Assembly: GCA_963764955.1 (NCBI GenBank)
Contig: CAVXVE010000060.1
Span: 1-64,000, forward strand
Direction of reading: 5' to 3'
Origin: Roseiarcus sp963764955
GTDB lineage: Bacteria > Pseudomonadota > Alphaproteobacteria > Rhizobiales > Beijerinckiaceae
Length of the DNA: 64,000 bases
In this document: positions 17,888 through 27,098 of the stretch, in pieces
Layout: each line of letters opens with the position of its first letter
Position numbering within the stretch: position 1 is the first letter of the stretch
Translations under genes and position numbers: made by a program
Notes under the pieces: model-generated
What the model was told of the DNA's origin: nothing
What the model saw: the letters and a program-made list of their open reading frames with translations, nothing else
The model's database searches: none

Positions 17888-18505
17888 TCAGTCCATCACC
17901 GCCGCCTTGAGGATGCAGACCATCGTGGCGTGCGCCGGCTTCCCGCTGAGGTTGCGGATGCGATGAGGCATATCGCAGCGGTAGCGCAGGGTCTCGCCCG
18001 AGCAAGCCGTCCCGGTGGCGTCGCCGACGTTGACCTCGAGCTCGCCGTCCAAAACCGACAGACACTCGACCGACCCGCGCAAATGGGCGGTCAATTCGAG
18101 CACGCCGCCCGGATCGGCCTGAAAATCGTACCATTGCAGCCAGTCAACGGTTTTCAGCCACCCGATCACGGCAAGACGGCATAGTCCGTCGTCGGAGACA
18201 AGGATCGGCGTGGCTCCTCGGCTCAGATGCTCGATGAACGGCCCCTCGTCGGCCCCGCGCAGCATCGATTCGATCGACACGTCGAGCGCGTGGGCGAGGC
18301 GCCAGATCGTGGTCAGCGTCGGATTGGTCTCGTTGCGCTCGATCTGCGAGATGATCGACTTGGCAACGCCCGAATGTTGCGACAGGTCGGCGAGCGACAG
18401 GCCGTAGCCCTTGCGCAGCTTGAGCACCGCCTGCCCGAGCTGGTTGGAGAGCGAAGCCGCGCCGGCTTCGAGAACCTTGGCCCTGTCCTTGCCTTCAACG
18501 CCCAT
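17888..18505 (-). CDS. XRE-family regulator with cupin domain
   Basis: A 205-residue DNA-binding regulator. A helix-turn-helix spans about residues 22-78 (LRKGYGLSLADLSQHSGVAK then SIISQIERNETNPTLTTIWRLA). A C-terminal cupin follows (about 125-200: GVLELTAHLRGSVECLSVL, DGELEVNVG, LRYRCDMPHRIRN). Relatives respond to small metabolites and often control amino-acid or polyamine genes. It stands alone, so its target cannot be named from context. Confidence 0.88.
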   Translation of the reverse strand: MGVEGKDRAKVLEAGAASLSNQLGQAVLKLRKGYGLSLADLSQHSGVAKSIISQIERNETNPTLTTIWRLAHALDVSIESMLRGADEGPFIEHLSRGATPILVSDDGLCRLAVIGWLKTVDWLQWYDFQADPGGVLELTAHLRGSVECLSVLDGELEVNVGDATGTACSGETLRYRCDMPHRIRNLSGKPAHATMVCILKAAVMD

Positions 18506-18988
18506 GACGCGCCTCGAAATTTGCGCCTATCATAGACGAGTTCGTCCCAATTATCGTACAGTTTTGTTCGTTTTCTCGGATGCGCTCAAACCCTGCCTTG
18601 CGGAAACCCGCGCCTGACGCCCCGCCGGGCAGGGCCGGCCCGTCGAGCCGCAAGGCGCGTTTGCTGCGCGCCGAAATCGTTTGCCGGAATGCCCTGAGCT
18701 CAAGCTTGGTTTTCCTTCGACGATATCCGTGATTTCAAGGTCTTACGTCGGATTTTTCCTTGCGGCGAAAGCGGCCGCCGCAGCCTCGAGAGGCACTGCC
18801 AAGCCGGGCAAGCCCGCTGCGCGGGTTAAACCCGCGCTGGTCACGGAACAAAATCAGAGCCACTCGAGCGATCACGAAGAAGTGGGCACCAGGCCGACGA
18901 ACTGCCGCTCGCTGACGGTCGGCCGCGCGGTCGGTTCTTACACGAAGATCGATTGACGCCGCCCGCGCTAGGCCGGCGGCGCCGGGTG
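18506..18988. other. Intergenic region with a perfect palindrome
   Basis: Holds no convincing gene. At 18819-18837 there is a perfect palindrome, GCGCGGGTT-A-AACCCGCGC, about 150 bases beyond the pqqA stop. It could be a weak terminator or protein site but has no T-run. Confidence 0.45.
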
Positions 18989-19066
18989 TCACATTTCCGC
19001 CGACAAGTAGCTCGTCACTTCCATGCCGGCACAGACCTCACGCACTTCGGGGGTGGACCATGTCAC
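18989..19066 (-). CDS. pqqA: Coenzyme PQQ precursor peptide PqqA
   Basis: A 25-residue peptide reading TWSTPEVREVCAGMEVTSYL then SAEM after the GTG start. It carries the PqqA hallmark Glu-x3-Tyr (E in GMEVTSY and the following Tyr), the two residues that are crosslinked and become pyrroloquinoline quinone. The GMEVTSY-SAE core matches methylotroph PqqA peptides. The start is GTG with AAGGA seven bases upstream; an ATG four bases on is out of frame. No pqqB, C, D or E lies within the window, so this is an orphan precursor gene or a second copy. Confidence 0.85.
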   Translation of the reverse strand: MTWSTPEVREVCAGMEVTSYLSAEM

Positions 19067-19313
19067 GGTATGTTCCTTTTGCTGGTTTTGGGTCCCTCCT
19101 GGCGGGAGCCCAAGGGCAAACATAGGGTACCATGGGGGTCCGAACAACCGTCGAATTGGGAACCCCGCCGCCGGCGACGACATTTGGGGTCGCAACTCTT
19201 CCTGCCGTTGGCAGAGCGACGGAGACAAAAGGGACGCCGCAATCCGAGCAGGACACCTCGGGGGCGGAATCCGCGGGGCGCCGCGCCAGCCTTGCGAGCG
19301 GCCCCCGGCCTCG
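19067..19313. other. Leader region upstream of pqqA
   Basis: About 250 bases between pqqA and the end of the SDR gene, both read leftwards. No protein is recognised. A long untranslated leader or the pqqA promoter could lie here; no -35/-10 pair was convincing. Confidence 0.4.
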
Positions 19314-20094
19314 TCAAAAAGCCCCCGGGAACGCGCCCCCGTCGATGAGGATGTTCTGACCGGTGATGAATCCGGCATGCGCGCTGGCGAGAAAGGCGCA
19401 GAGCGCGCCGAACTCGGCTGGATCGCCGAATCGCGCGGCTGGGATTCGCGCCTTCGAATCGGCGCGCGCCGTATCCACGCTCACGTTCCGCTGCGCCGCC
19501 GCGCGGGCAAGGCCGGATTTCTGCCGATCGGTTTCAAACGATCCAGGCTGGATCGAGTTGATGGTCACGTTGTCGCGCGCGTAGAGCCTCGCCGCCGAGG
19601 CGAGAAACGCGGTCAAGCCGGCGCGCGCGCCCGACGACACGTCGAGCCCGGCGATCGGAGCCCTGACCGAACCGGAGGTGATGTTGACGATTCGGCCGAA
19701 ATTGCGCTGGACCATGCCCGGCGCTAGCGCCTGAACCAAGGCGATCGGGGTGAGCATGTTCGAACTCGATCCCCTTGAGGACATCCTCGCGGCTGATCTC
19801 TGCGAAACTCTTGTATGGCGGGCCGCCGTTGTTATTGACCAGAATGTCGGCGTCTGGACAGGCGGCGATGAGTTCCGCGCGCGTCGCCGGCTCGTCGAGA
19901 TCGCCCAGGATTTCATGAACTTTAACGCCCGTCGCTCGCCGCAGTTCGCGCGCGGTCTCATCCAGGGTCTCCTTATCGCGGCCGTTGAGCACGACCGCGC
20001 ATCCGGCTTCCGCCAGCGCTCGCGCGCAGGCGCGGCCCAAGCCTTTGCTTGACGCGCACACGATCGCCTTCCGGCCTTTAATTCCCAAGTCCAT
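19314..20094 (-). CDS. SDR-family oxidoreductase, frameshifted
   Basis: A short-chain dehydrogenase/reductase similar to 3-oxoacyl-ACP reductase-like proteins. It starts MDLGIKGRKAIVCASSKGLG (glycine-rich NAD(P) site) and has DADILVNNNGGPP. After a one-base insertion near 19761 it continues NMLTPIALVQALAPGMVQRN, FGRIVNITSGSVRAPI, then FITGQNILIDGGAFPGAF. The catalytic YxxxK region is atypical: GARAGLTAFLASAARLY lacks the usual YGxxK, so the Tyr is unclear. The restored length is about 259 residues. Substrate unknown. Confidence 0.82.
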
Positions 20095-20224
20095 ATCCCA
20101 CGCCCCGCTCTCGACACTCCTGAGGTTGACAATTATAAGCCATACCAGTGCATCGCGTCATCGAAGCGACACGAGAATCTGCGCAGTCATTTCTCGTCTG
20201 TTCGCCCCCGCGAGGAGGCCGCTC

Positions 20225-21067
20225 GTGCCTAAACCCCATTCGACCCATCGATACAGGACGCTGTTCCTGTCGGATTTGCACCTGGGCACACGCGGCTGCC
20301 AGGCGCATCTCATTCTTGACATGCTACGCCACGTCGAGGCCGACACGATCTACCTGGTCGGGGACATAATCGACGGCTGGCGGCTTCGCTCCGGCTGGTA
20401 CTGGCCCCAGGCCCACAACGACGTTGTCCAGAAATTGCTGCGCAAGGTGCGGCGCGGCGCGCGGATGGTGTTCGTTCCGGGCAACCACGATGAGTTCGCC
20501 CGCCAGTTCTTCGGGCTCACCTTCGGCGGGATCGAGATCAAGCGCCAGGCGATCCATACCGCGGCCGACGGCAAGCGCTATCTCATCACGCATGGCGACG
20601 AGTTCGACGTCGTTGTGCGCCATTCGAAATGGCTCGCCTTCTTCGGCGACTGGGCTTACGATTTCGCCTTGTTCGTCAATACTCATTTCAACGCCGCGCG
20701 CCGGTGGCTGGGACTGCCCTATTGGTCGTTTTCGGCCTGGGCGAAGCTCAAGGTCAAGAATGCGGTCAATTTCATCGGCTCATTCGAGCGGGAGTTGGCC
20801 AGCGAAGCCAGAAAGCGCGGGGTCGACGGCGTTGTCTGCGGGCACATCCATCATCCGATCATCCGGGAGATGGAGGGCGTAATCTACGTCAATACCGGCG
20901 ATTTCGTCGAATCGTGCTCGCTAGTGGTTGAGCACTACGACGGCCAGTTCGAAGTGCTGCGCTGGAAGGATCCATTGCAGCTTGTCGCGCGCGTTGAAGA
21001 AAGCGCGTCCTTTGACGAGGAAGCGCCGGTCGCGGGGGCTGAAGAGGCGCAAGCGGAAGCGGCTTGA
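20225..21067 (+). CDS. UDP-2,3-diacylglucosamine diphosphatase-like metallophosphoesterase
   Basis: A 280-residue calcineurin-type metallophosphatase with all metal motifs: LFLSDLHLGTRG, LVGDIIDGW, VPGNHDEF, ITHGDEFD and CGHIHHP. Proteins of this layout are annotated as UDP-2,3-diacylglucosamine diphosphatase (LpxH-like) or YbbF-like. The GTG at 20225 has a GAGGAGG ribosome site and begins just before the conserved part; upstream in-frame sequence is not protein-like. It is followed at once by a GT4 glycosyltransferase sharing the TGATG junction. The pairing suggests glycolipid or envelope lipid work. Confidence 0.88.
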   Translation: MPKPHSTHRYRTLFLSDLHLGTRGCQAHLILDMLRHVEADTIYLVGDIIDGWRLRSGWYWPQAHNDVVQKLLRKVRRGARMVFVPGNHDEFARQFFGLTFGGIEIKRQAIHTAADGKRYLITHGDEFDVVVRHSKWLAFFGDWAYDFALFVNTHFNAARRWLGLPYWSFSAWAKLKVKNAVNFIGSFERELASEARKRGVDGVVCGHIHHPIIREMEGVIYVNTGDFVESCSLVVEHYDGQFEVLRWKDPLQLVARVEESASFDEEAPVAGAEEAQAEAA

Positions 21068-22161
21068 TGCGCATCCTGATCGCGACCGACGCCTGGCGGC
21101 CACAAGTCAATGGCGTGGTGTCGACGCTGGAGCGAATGACTCAGGCAGCGGCCGAATTGGGCGTGGCGTTCGATTTCCTCACTCCGCAGGGCATGTGGAG
21201 CGCTCCCCTGCCCTCCTACCCTGAAATTCGCCTCGCGATCCCGTCTTGGCGACGGATCGGCCAGCGCATCGAGGAGGCCAACCCCGACCATATCCATATC
21301 GCCACCGAAGGCCCGATCGGCTGGCTGACCCGGCGCTATTGCCTCAGCCATAAGCGGGTCTTCACCACCAGCTACCACACCCGCTATCCTGAATATGTGT
21401 CGGCGCGGATCCGCATTCCCGAACGGCTGACCTATGCGGGCTTGCGCTATTTTCATGCGCCTTCGGCCGCCGTGATGGCGCCGACGCCGACCATCGGCGC
21501 CGACCTCACCCGCCGCGGCTTCCCCCGGGTCAGGCTCTGGACTCGCGGCGTCAACCACGCAGTCTATCGCCCTCGGCCACAGCGCGCGCTCGACCTGTCG
21601 CGGCCGATCTTCCTGTCGGTTGGACGGGTGGCGGTGGAAAAAAACCTCGAGGCCCTGCTCAGCCTAGACCTGCCCGGCTCGACCGTCATCGTCGGCGATG
21701 GGCCGGCCCGCCGCCACCTCGAGCGCCGCTACCGCCATGCGCATTTTCTCGGCGCCAAGCAGGGCGAGGCGCTGGCCGACATTTATGCGAGCGCGGACGT
21801 GTTCGTTTTCCCCTCGCGCACCGATACGTTCGGGATCGTGATGATCGAGGCTCTGGCCAGCGGCTTGCCGGTCGCGGCTTTTCCCGTGCCTGGGCCAATC
21901 GATGTCGTCTCCCCGGGAGCGGGCGTGCTCGACCAGGATCTGCGCGCGGCCTGCCTAAAGGCTCTGACCATTCCGCGCGAGCAGGCGCGCGAACATTCCA
22001 TGCGGTTCACCTGGAAGGAGAGCGCCCGCCAGTTCCTCGACAATATCGAAGCCAGCCGAGCCGAGGTCAAAGCGGCGATCGCCTCGTCGCCTGGGGCGGC
22101 GGCCAGCGCTCAGTCAGTTGAGAAGGGGGAGCGCCCGAGGCGGGCTTCCTGCCCGGTTTAG
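21067..22161 (+). CDS. GT4-family glycosyltransferase
   Basis: A 364-residue GT-B fold glycosyltransferase. The N-terminal half has ILIATDAWRPQVNGVVSTLE, typical of SqdX/MgtA-like glycolipid enzymes. The C-terminal donor-binding half has FLSVGRVAVEKNLEALL, VIVGDGPARRHLE and the E-x7-E motif region FVFPSRTDTFGIVMIEALAS. Its ATG overlaps the stop of the phosphoesterase gene (TGATG), so they are translated together. It probably glycosylates a lipid acceptor at the membrane; the sugar is not determined. Confidence 0.88.
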   Translation: MRILIATDAWRPQVNGVVSTLERMTQAAAELGVAFDFLTPQGMWSAPLPSYPEIRLAIPSWRRIGQRIEEANPDHIHIATEGPIGWLTRRYCLSHKRVFTTSYHTRYPEYVSARIRIPERLTYAGLRYFHAPSAAVMAPTPTIGADLTRRGFPRVRLWTRGVNHAVYRPRPQRALDLSRPIFLSVGRVAVEKNLEALLSLDLPGSTVIVGDGPARRHLERRYRHAHFLGAKQGEALADIYASADVFVFPSRTDTFGIVMIEALASGLPVAAFPVPGPIDVVSPGAGVLDQDLRAACLKALTIPREQAREHSMRFTWKESARQFLDNIEASRAEVKAAIASSPGAAASAQSVEKGERPRRASCPV

Positions 22162-22340
22162 GGTCGTCCCGACCGCAAAAAGCGCGCCTGCCGGGCTCTA
22201 CCGGCATTTTACCGGCACGCCCTAATGTTTTCAGTGCGTTGGGACCCCGTTTAGTTCCGTGCTCAATTTCGAGCGCACTTGGACCCTGCACGACTGCAGG
22301 AGCAAATAAATAGCATATATATTATGTTATAAACCCCTCC

Positions 22341-23552
22341 CTAAGCAGCAACGCTGAAGGCGGCGGCGGTGGTCGCAACGACGATAAGCAGCGGCGGCGC
22401 TCGCCAGACGACTAAGGCGACAAAGCCCGCCGCCGCGATCGCGAAATCGGTCGGCCCCCGGACCCCGCTCGTCCATACCGGGTTATAGAGCGCGGAAGCG
22501 AGCAGGCCGACCACGGCCGCGTTGACGCCGGCCATCGCCGCACGCGCGGCGCCGCGCCCTCGCAAGTCCTGCCAGAAGACCAAGGCCGCCATCAGCAGCA
22601 AGAGTCCGGGCGCGAAGATCGCAAATAGCGCCAGCGCTGCTCCAACAATGCCGCTCGGCGGGACGCTGGCGACTGCGCCGAGATAAGCCGCAAAGGTGAA
22701 CAGCGGCCCAGGAACGGCCTGGGCGGCGCCGTAGCCGGCGAGGAACGCGCTGTCGGACACCCACCCCCGATCGACCACGGCGGCGCGAAGCAACGGCAAG
22801 ACGACATGGCCGCCGCCGAACACCAGCGCCCCCGAGCGGTAGAAGGCGGCGGCGAGGGCCGAGGCGCTCGCGCCCGCCTGGAGAAACGACAGCGCCAGCA
22901 GCGCGACGTAGAGGCCGGCGAACACGATCCCCATGCGCCGGCTGACCGGCGCTTCGGCGCCCGGCGACCGCGATGCCGTGTCCTGCCGGCAGACCAGGAA
23001 TCCGGCGAGGGCGCCGAGCACGATTGCAACGATCTGCGCCCATGCCGCCGGCGCGAGCGAGGTGAGGACCAGCGACAGGACGGCGATCGTCGCGCGCGGC
23101 CGATCCGGACACAGGTTCTGAGCCATTCCCATGACCGCCTGGGCGACAATGGCGACCGCGACCAGCTTGAGGCCGTGCAGCAGTCCATCGCCAACGGGGC
23201 CGTGAAGCGCGCCCTCGCCATAGGCGAACAACGTCATGGCGGCCGCCGACGGCAGGGTGAACCCCGCCCAGGCGGCGAGGCCGCCGAGGTATCCGGCGCG
23301 CATGAGCCCGACCGCGAAGCCCGTCTGGCTGCTGGCCGGACCTGGCAGAAACTGGCAGAGCGCAACCAGATCCGCATAGGCCCGCTCGTCGAGCCAGGCG
23401 CGGCGGACGACGAACTCACGGCGGAAATAGCCGAGATGCGCAACCGGCCCGCCGAAGCTGGTCAGGCCGAGCTTGAGAAAAACGCAGAGAACCTCGAGCG
23501 GGGAGCCAGCGTTGCTTCGTCCAAGCCCGACATCCTCGGTCGCTGACGTCAT
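22341..23552 (-). CDS. chrA: Chromate transporter ChrA
   Basis: A 403-residue membrane protein with two CHR domains in tandem. The first has LKLGLTSFGGPVAHLGYF and LCQFLPGPASSQTGFAVG. The second has FYRSGALVFGGGHVVLPLL and AQAVPGPLFTFAAYLG. ChrA exports chromate using the proton gradient. The length suits the long-chain CHR type. No chrB regulator lies beside it, so it may be constitutive or serve another anion. Confidence 0.93.
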   Translation of the reverse strand: MTSATEDVGLGRSNAGSPLEVLCVFLKLGLTSFGGPVAHLGYFRREFVVRRAWLDERAYADLVALCQFLPGPASSQTGFAVGLMRAGYLGGLAAWAGFTLPSAAAMTLFAYGEGALHGPVGDGLLHGLKLVAVAIVAQAVMGMAQNLCPDRPRATIAVLSLVLTSLAPAAWAQIVAIVLGALAGFLVCRQDTASRSPGAEAPVSRRMGIVFAGLYVALLALSFLQAGASASALAAAFYRSGALVFGGGHVVLPLLRAAVVDRGWVSDSAFLAGYGAAQAVPGPLFTFAAYLGAVASVPPSGIVGAALALFAIFAPGLLLLMAALVFWQDLRGRGAARAAMAGVNAAVVGLLASALYNPVWTSGVRGPTDFAIAAAGFVALVVWRAPPLLIVVATTAAAFSVAA

Positions 23553-23620
23553 CCGAGCCTATGCGTCATCGCGGCGCGCCCGGCGCCGCAAGCAGCGCGA
23601 GCCTCGCTGTCAGTCCGTCG

Positions 23621-24574
23621 TCACGCCGCCTTCGCCAGCCGCTGCTGCACCATGTTTCTCAGCTTATTGAGATCGTGCGCGAACAGGCGGATGCCGTCGG
23701 ACAGCTTCTCGGTCGCCATCTGGTCTTCGTTCAGCATCCAGCGGAACGTCTTTTCGTCCATCGCGACCTTGGCTGGCGCCGGCCCGGGATGGGCCGGGTC
23801 GAGGCGCCGCTTGAGCTCGCCCTCCTCCTTTGACAGAGCCTCCAGCAGCTGAGGCGAGATGGTAAGTCGGTCACAGCCGGCCAGAGCCTCGATCTCGCCC
23901 GTATTGCGGAATGACGCGCCCATCACGACCGTCTTGATTCCATGGGTCTTGTAATAGGCGTAGATGGTGCGCACCGATTGCACGCCGGGATCCGTCTCGG
24001 GGGTGTACGGCCCGCCGCCCGCCTTCACGTGCCAGTCGAGGATGCGTCCGACGAAGGGCGAAAGGAGGAACGCCTTGGCGTCGCCCGCCGCGATCGCCTG
24101 CGCCAGCGAGAAGGCGAGGGTCATGTTGCAATCAATGCCCTCCGCCTGTAGGCGCGTAGCGGCTTGCACGCCTTCCCAGGTCGAAGCGAGCTTGATCAGG
24201 ATGTGCTCGTGGCCGATGCCCCGCTCCTTGTAGGCGGCGATGAATGACTTCGCTTTGGCGACCATGCCCTCGACGTCAAAAGAGAGATCGGCGTCGACTT
24301 CCGTCGACACCCGGCCAGGAACGATCTTCGTCAGTTCGGAGCCGAAGTTCACGGCGATGCGGTCCGTCACTTCGCCCACCGAAGCGCCTCGTTTGCCGCC
24401 CCACATGATCGCCTCATCGACAAGACGGGCATAGGCGGGCATCTCCGAAGCCTTCAGAATTAACGACGGATTTGTCGTCGCGTCAGTCGGCTTGTAGGCG
24501 CGGATCGATTCCATGTCGCCCGTATCCGAGACGACGGTGGTCATGGTGCGCAACTGTTCGAGCTTATTGGTCAT
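23621..24574 (-). CDS. tal: Transaldolase
   Basis: A 317-residue transaldolase of the TalB type. It moves a dihydroxyacetone unit between sugar phosphates in the non-oxidative pentose phosphate pathway, in the cytoplasm. The Schiff-base lysine is Lys128 in HILIKLASTWEGVQAA. TDATTNPSLILKA near the N-terminus and the NTGEIEALAGCDRLTISPQLL stretch (quoted in part: ALAGCDRLTISPQLL) are typical. It sits between chrA and a DUF892 gene without an evident operon. Confidence 0.96.
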   Translation of the reverse strand: MTNKLEQLRTMTTVVSDTGDMESIRAYKPTDATTNPSLILKASEMPAYARLVDEAIMWGGKRGASVGEVTDRIAVNFGSELTKIVPGRVSTEVDADLSFDVEGMVAKAKSFIAAYKERGIGHEHILIKLASTWEGVQAATRLQAEGIDCNMTLAFSLAQAIAAGDAKAFLLSPFVGRILDWHVKAGGGPYTPETDPGVQSVRTIYAYYKTHGIKTVVMGASFRNTGEIEALAGCDRLTISPQLLEALSKEEGELKRRLDPAHPGPAPAKVAMDEKTFRWMLNEDQMATEKLSDGIRLFAHDLNKLRNMVQQRLAKAA

Positions 24575-24728
24575 GGATCACTCTCCTAAAGGCCCGTCTC
24601 GCTTTGACGAGATTGTCGCGCCGGAGCGCGTCATAAGCAAGCGGCGCCGTCAAGTCGCCCGGCCGTTTCGGCGGAACTTAACGCGCTCGAGCCCGTTTTC
24701 GGACATTCGACCCCCAAGGAGAGCCCCC

Positions 24729-25242
24729 ATGCCCACCCGCAAGAACCCCGAAGACCCCCGCAAGAACCTCGAAGATCTGTTCTCCGAGAACTCTCAAGGA
24801 CATCTATTTCGCTGAGAAGCAGATTCTGCGCGCCTTGCCAAAGATGGCGCGTGAAGCTGCGTCACCTGAACTCAAGCAGGCGTTCGAGACCCATCGCGAC
24901 CAGACAGAAGGGCACGTCGAGCGCCTCAACGAGGTGTTCGAGCAACTCGGCCGGCCTGCGCGCGGCAAAACCTGCGAGGCGATCCTCGGCATCATCGAAG
25001 AGGCCAAGGAAATCATGGACGAGTTCAAGGGGGCGCAAGCGCTCGACGCCGGCCTCGCGTCATCCGCCCAGGCGGTCGAGCATTACGAGATCGCACGCTA
25101 TGGCACGCTGAAGACCTGGGCGAAGGAACTCGGCTTCAACGACGCCGCGAAGCTCCTCGACGAGACGCTGCAGGAAGAAATCGAGACCGACCAGCTTCTC
25201 ACCAAGATCGCGAAGTCGGCGGTCAACTTGAAGGCTGCCTGA
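24729..25242 (+). CDS. DUF892/YciE-like ferritin-fold protein, frameshifted
   Basis: A DUF892 protein (YciE/YciF family), a four-helix ferritin-like fold often linked to stress. The first frame gives MPTRKNPEDPRKNLEDLF and stops. The next frame gives LKDIYFAEKQILRALPKMAR, then ETHRDQTEGHVERLNEVFEQ and AVEHYEIARYGTLKTWAKEL, with the Glu/His iron-type ligands. Removing one A near 24790 joins them as LFSETLKDIYFAEKQ. The restored length is about 170 residues, normal for the family. Likely a sequence error. Confidence 0.86.
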
Positions 25243-25257
25243 GCGTCGCCTTCGCGC

Positions 25258-25298
25258 CGGCCCGGGCGGGAGCCCTCTCAATCTCGCGCCCCGGGCCG
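25258..25298. terminator. Hairpin between convergent genes
   Basis: CGGCCCGGG (25258-25266) and CCCGGGCCG (25290-25298) are a perfect inverted pair lying between two converging genes. There is no T-run, so it may be a factor-dependent or two-way stop at best. Confidence 0.35.
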
Positions 25299-25307
25299 AT
25301 CGCGTTG

Positions 25308-25916
25308 TCACGTGATCCAACGACAAGTTCCGTTCTCGAAGCACAACGCTCGGCCCTGGACGATCGGCGCGTCCGCCGCCTTCGCCGGCTTGACGCCGGC
25401 GATCAGCGTCATCAGCGCCCGCGCAACGCCTCCGTGGGAGACGATGAACGCGTCTCCGCTCAGGCCATCCAGCCACGGCCGCAGGCGCTCGGCGAGCATC
25501 GCGTAACTTTCGCCGCGAGGCGGAACGAAGCTCCATTTGTCCTCTTTGCGGGTCCGGACGCCCTTAGGGTCGCGCGCAGCGATCTCCGGCCAGGTCAAGC
25601 CCTCCCAGGCGCCAAAGCTGATCTCCTTCAGCACGGGGTCGAGCGCGTAGCGGCGGGGCGGGAGGCCCATCGCGTCGCGTGCGATCTCCATGGTCTCCCG
25701 GGCGCGCTCAAGCGGCGAAGCGATGAAAGCGTCCCCCGCCTCCAATCGATCGATCTCAGGCCCGATCCGCGCGGCGAGCGTCCTTCCGACCGCCCGCGCC
25801 TGCTCGCGCCCACGGGCGTTGAGGGGGATGTCGAGCTGTCCCTGCAGCCGGTTCTCGGCGTTGTACGCGGTCTCGCCGTGACGCAAGAAGATGAGGCGAT
25901 GGGGAAACTCCGGCAC
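25308..25916 (-). CDS. Histidine phosphatase family protein
   Basis: A 202-residue phosphoglycerate-mutase-like phosphatase with the catalytic RHG motif (IFLRHGETAYNAENRLQGQ), the IASPLERARET segment, the acid region KEISFGAWEGL, and the second histidine in FIVSHGGVARALM. The GTG at 25916, after GGGGGAA, is taken as start because in-frame sequence further upstream lies in a dispersed repeat. Broad-specificity phosphatase; the substrate cannot be told. Confidence 0.87.
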   Translation of the reverse strand: MPEFPHRLIFLRHGETAYNAENRLQGQLDIPLNARGREQARAVGRTLAARIGPEIDRLEAGDAFIASPLERARETMEIARDAMGLPPRRYALDPVLKEISFGAWEGLTWPEIAARDPKGVRTRKEDKWSFVPPRGESYAMLAERLRPWLDGLSGDAFIVSHGGVARALMTLIAGVKPAKAADAPIVQGRALCFENGTCRWIT

Positions 25917-25974
25917 GCGAAGACGTTCCCCCTGCGATGATGCAACCGCGCCTCGAGCGCGCCTAAAGCGCGCC

Positions 25975-26027
25975 GCGAAAAAGCGGGCGCCGGTTTTTCG
26001 CGAAAGAGCGCGAGAAATCAAGCAATC
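25975..26027. repeat. Palindromic intergenic repeat, copy 2
   Basis: CGAAAAAGCGGGCGCCGG with TTTTTCGCG forms a near-perfect palindrome. It is followed by AGAGCGCGAGAAATCAAGC. This matches the element at 5779-5829 including the flank. Confidence 0.6.
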
Positions 26028-26063
26028 CAAAGCCTGCCGCGCTTCGATCGAATCGCAGCATCC

Positions 26064-27095
26064 TTAGGCGTTCACCTCGAGCGGCCGGAAGCCCCTTTGC
26101 TTCGCCAGCGCCAGGGATTCGGCGACAGTTCCAACCCCACCGGTCGTCGACACTGCGCGCATTGACGCGGCGGCGCACGCATGCCCGAGTTCGAGACACT
26201 TGGCGATCGGCCATTCCTCATGCAGCCCGTAAAGCATGCCGGCGGCGAAGGCGTCGCCCGCGCCATTGGCGCCGGCGATGGCGCTGGCTGGGATCGCGAC
26301 CGAGCCTAACGCAAGGCGCGATCCGTCGCGTGCGCCCACCACCCCGCCCTCGGGGAAATGGGCCGCAGCCCAACGCATGGCCCCGAGCGCGAGCACGTCC
26401 TCGATCGCATGCGCGACGGCGGCCGGGTCAGTCGAGCCGTCCGCGCGCCGCGTTCCGCGTCCGGCAAGCGCCCCGATCTCGTAATCGTTGACGATCAGCC
26501 AATCGAGATGCGGCAGGCATGGACGGCCAAGCTCGGCGAGCCGCTCGGCGCTAGTGGTCATCAATTCGAGATTGGCGGCGAGGCCGGCGGCCTTCGCCTT
26601 GCGCAGCGCCGCGACCCAGCCATTGGCCTCGCCGCGCCACGGCCGGTCCATCGCCTTGTGCGCGCCCGGCAATCCAAGATGTAGAATCCGCGCCCGGGTC
26701 GAAGAGAAATCGAAGTCGTCGGGCGTCATCTCGGCCGCCACGCCCTGATGATAGAAATGGGTGCGCCGTCCGTTGGCTTCGACGTTGAAGGCGTCGACGC
26801 TCATCGTCGCGCCTCCGGGCACGGCCCGAAGCGCGGCGCGGTTTATGCCGCGCGCGTCGCATTCATTGAACAGAAAGCGCCCAAGGTCGTCGTCGCCGAC
26901 CACCCCCATCGCTTCGACCGGGAAGTCAGGATCAAGGCGCTTGAGGTCGAACGCCATGTTCGAGCCGGACCCGCCGTTCTGGCGGTCGATCGCGAGAACC
27001 TCGTTGGAGGTGTCCTCGTCCGGCCAGCGCGCAATCGACTTGTTGAAATCGACGCACCAGGTGCCCGCCGACAAGACGCCGCGCCGTTCGCTCAT
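26064..27095 (-). CDS. PfkB-family carbohydrate kinase
   Basis: A 343-residue ribokinase-like sugar kinase with the N-terminal substrate motif QNGGSGSNMAFDLKRL and the catalytic GANGAGDAFAAG (Asp281 as base). It phosphorylates a sugar or sugar derivative using ATP. It lies three bases after a class I aldolase gene on the same strand, so the pair probably phosphorylates a sugar and then cleaves it. The substrate is not known. Confidence 0.88.
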   Translation of the reverse strand: MSERRGVLSAGTWCVDFNKSIARWPDEDTSNEVLAIDRQNGGSGSNMAFDLKRLDPDFPVEAMGVVGDDDLGRFLFNECDARGINRAALRAVPGGATMSVDAFNVEANGRRTHFYHQGVAAEMTPDDFDFSSTRARILHLGLPGAHKAMDRPWRGEANGWVAALRKAKAAGLAANLELMTTSAERLAELGRPCLPHLDWLIVNDYEIGALAGRGTRRADGSTDPAAVAHAIEDVLALGAMRWAAAHFPEGGVVGARDGSRLALGSVAIPASAIAGANGAGDAFAAGMLYGLHEEWPIAKCLELGHACAAASMRAVSTTGGVGTVAESLALAKQRGFRPLEVNA

Positions 27096-27098
27096 CGC

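Noticed and set aside
25258..25298. Confident rho-independent terminator between DUF892 and the phosphatase gene
   Set aside because: The stem is perfect but the loop is long and there is no T-run, so it is listed only at low confidence.
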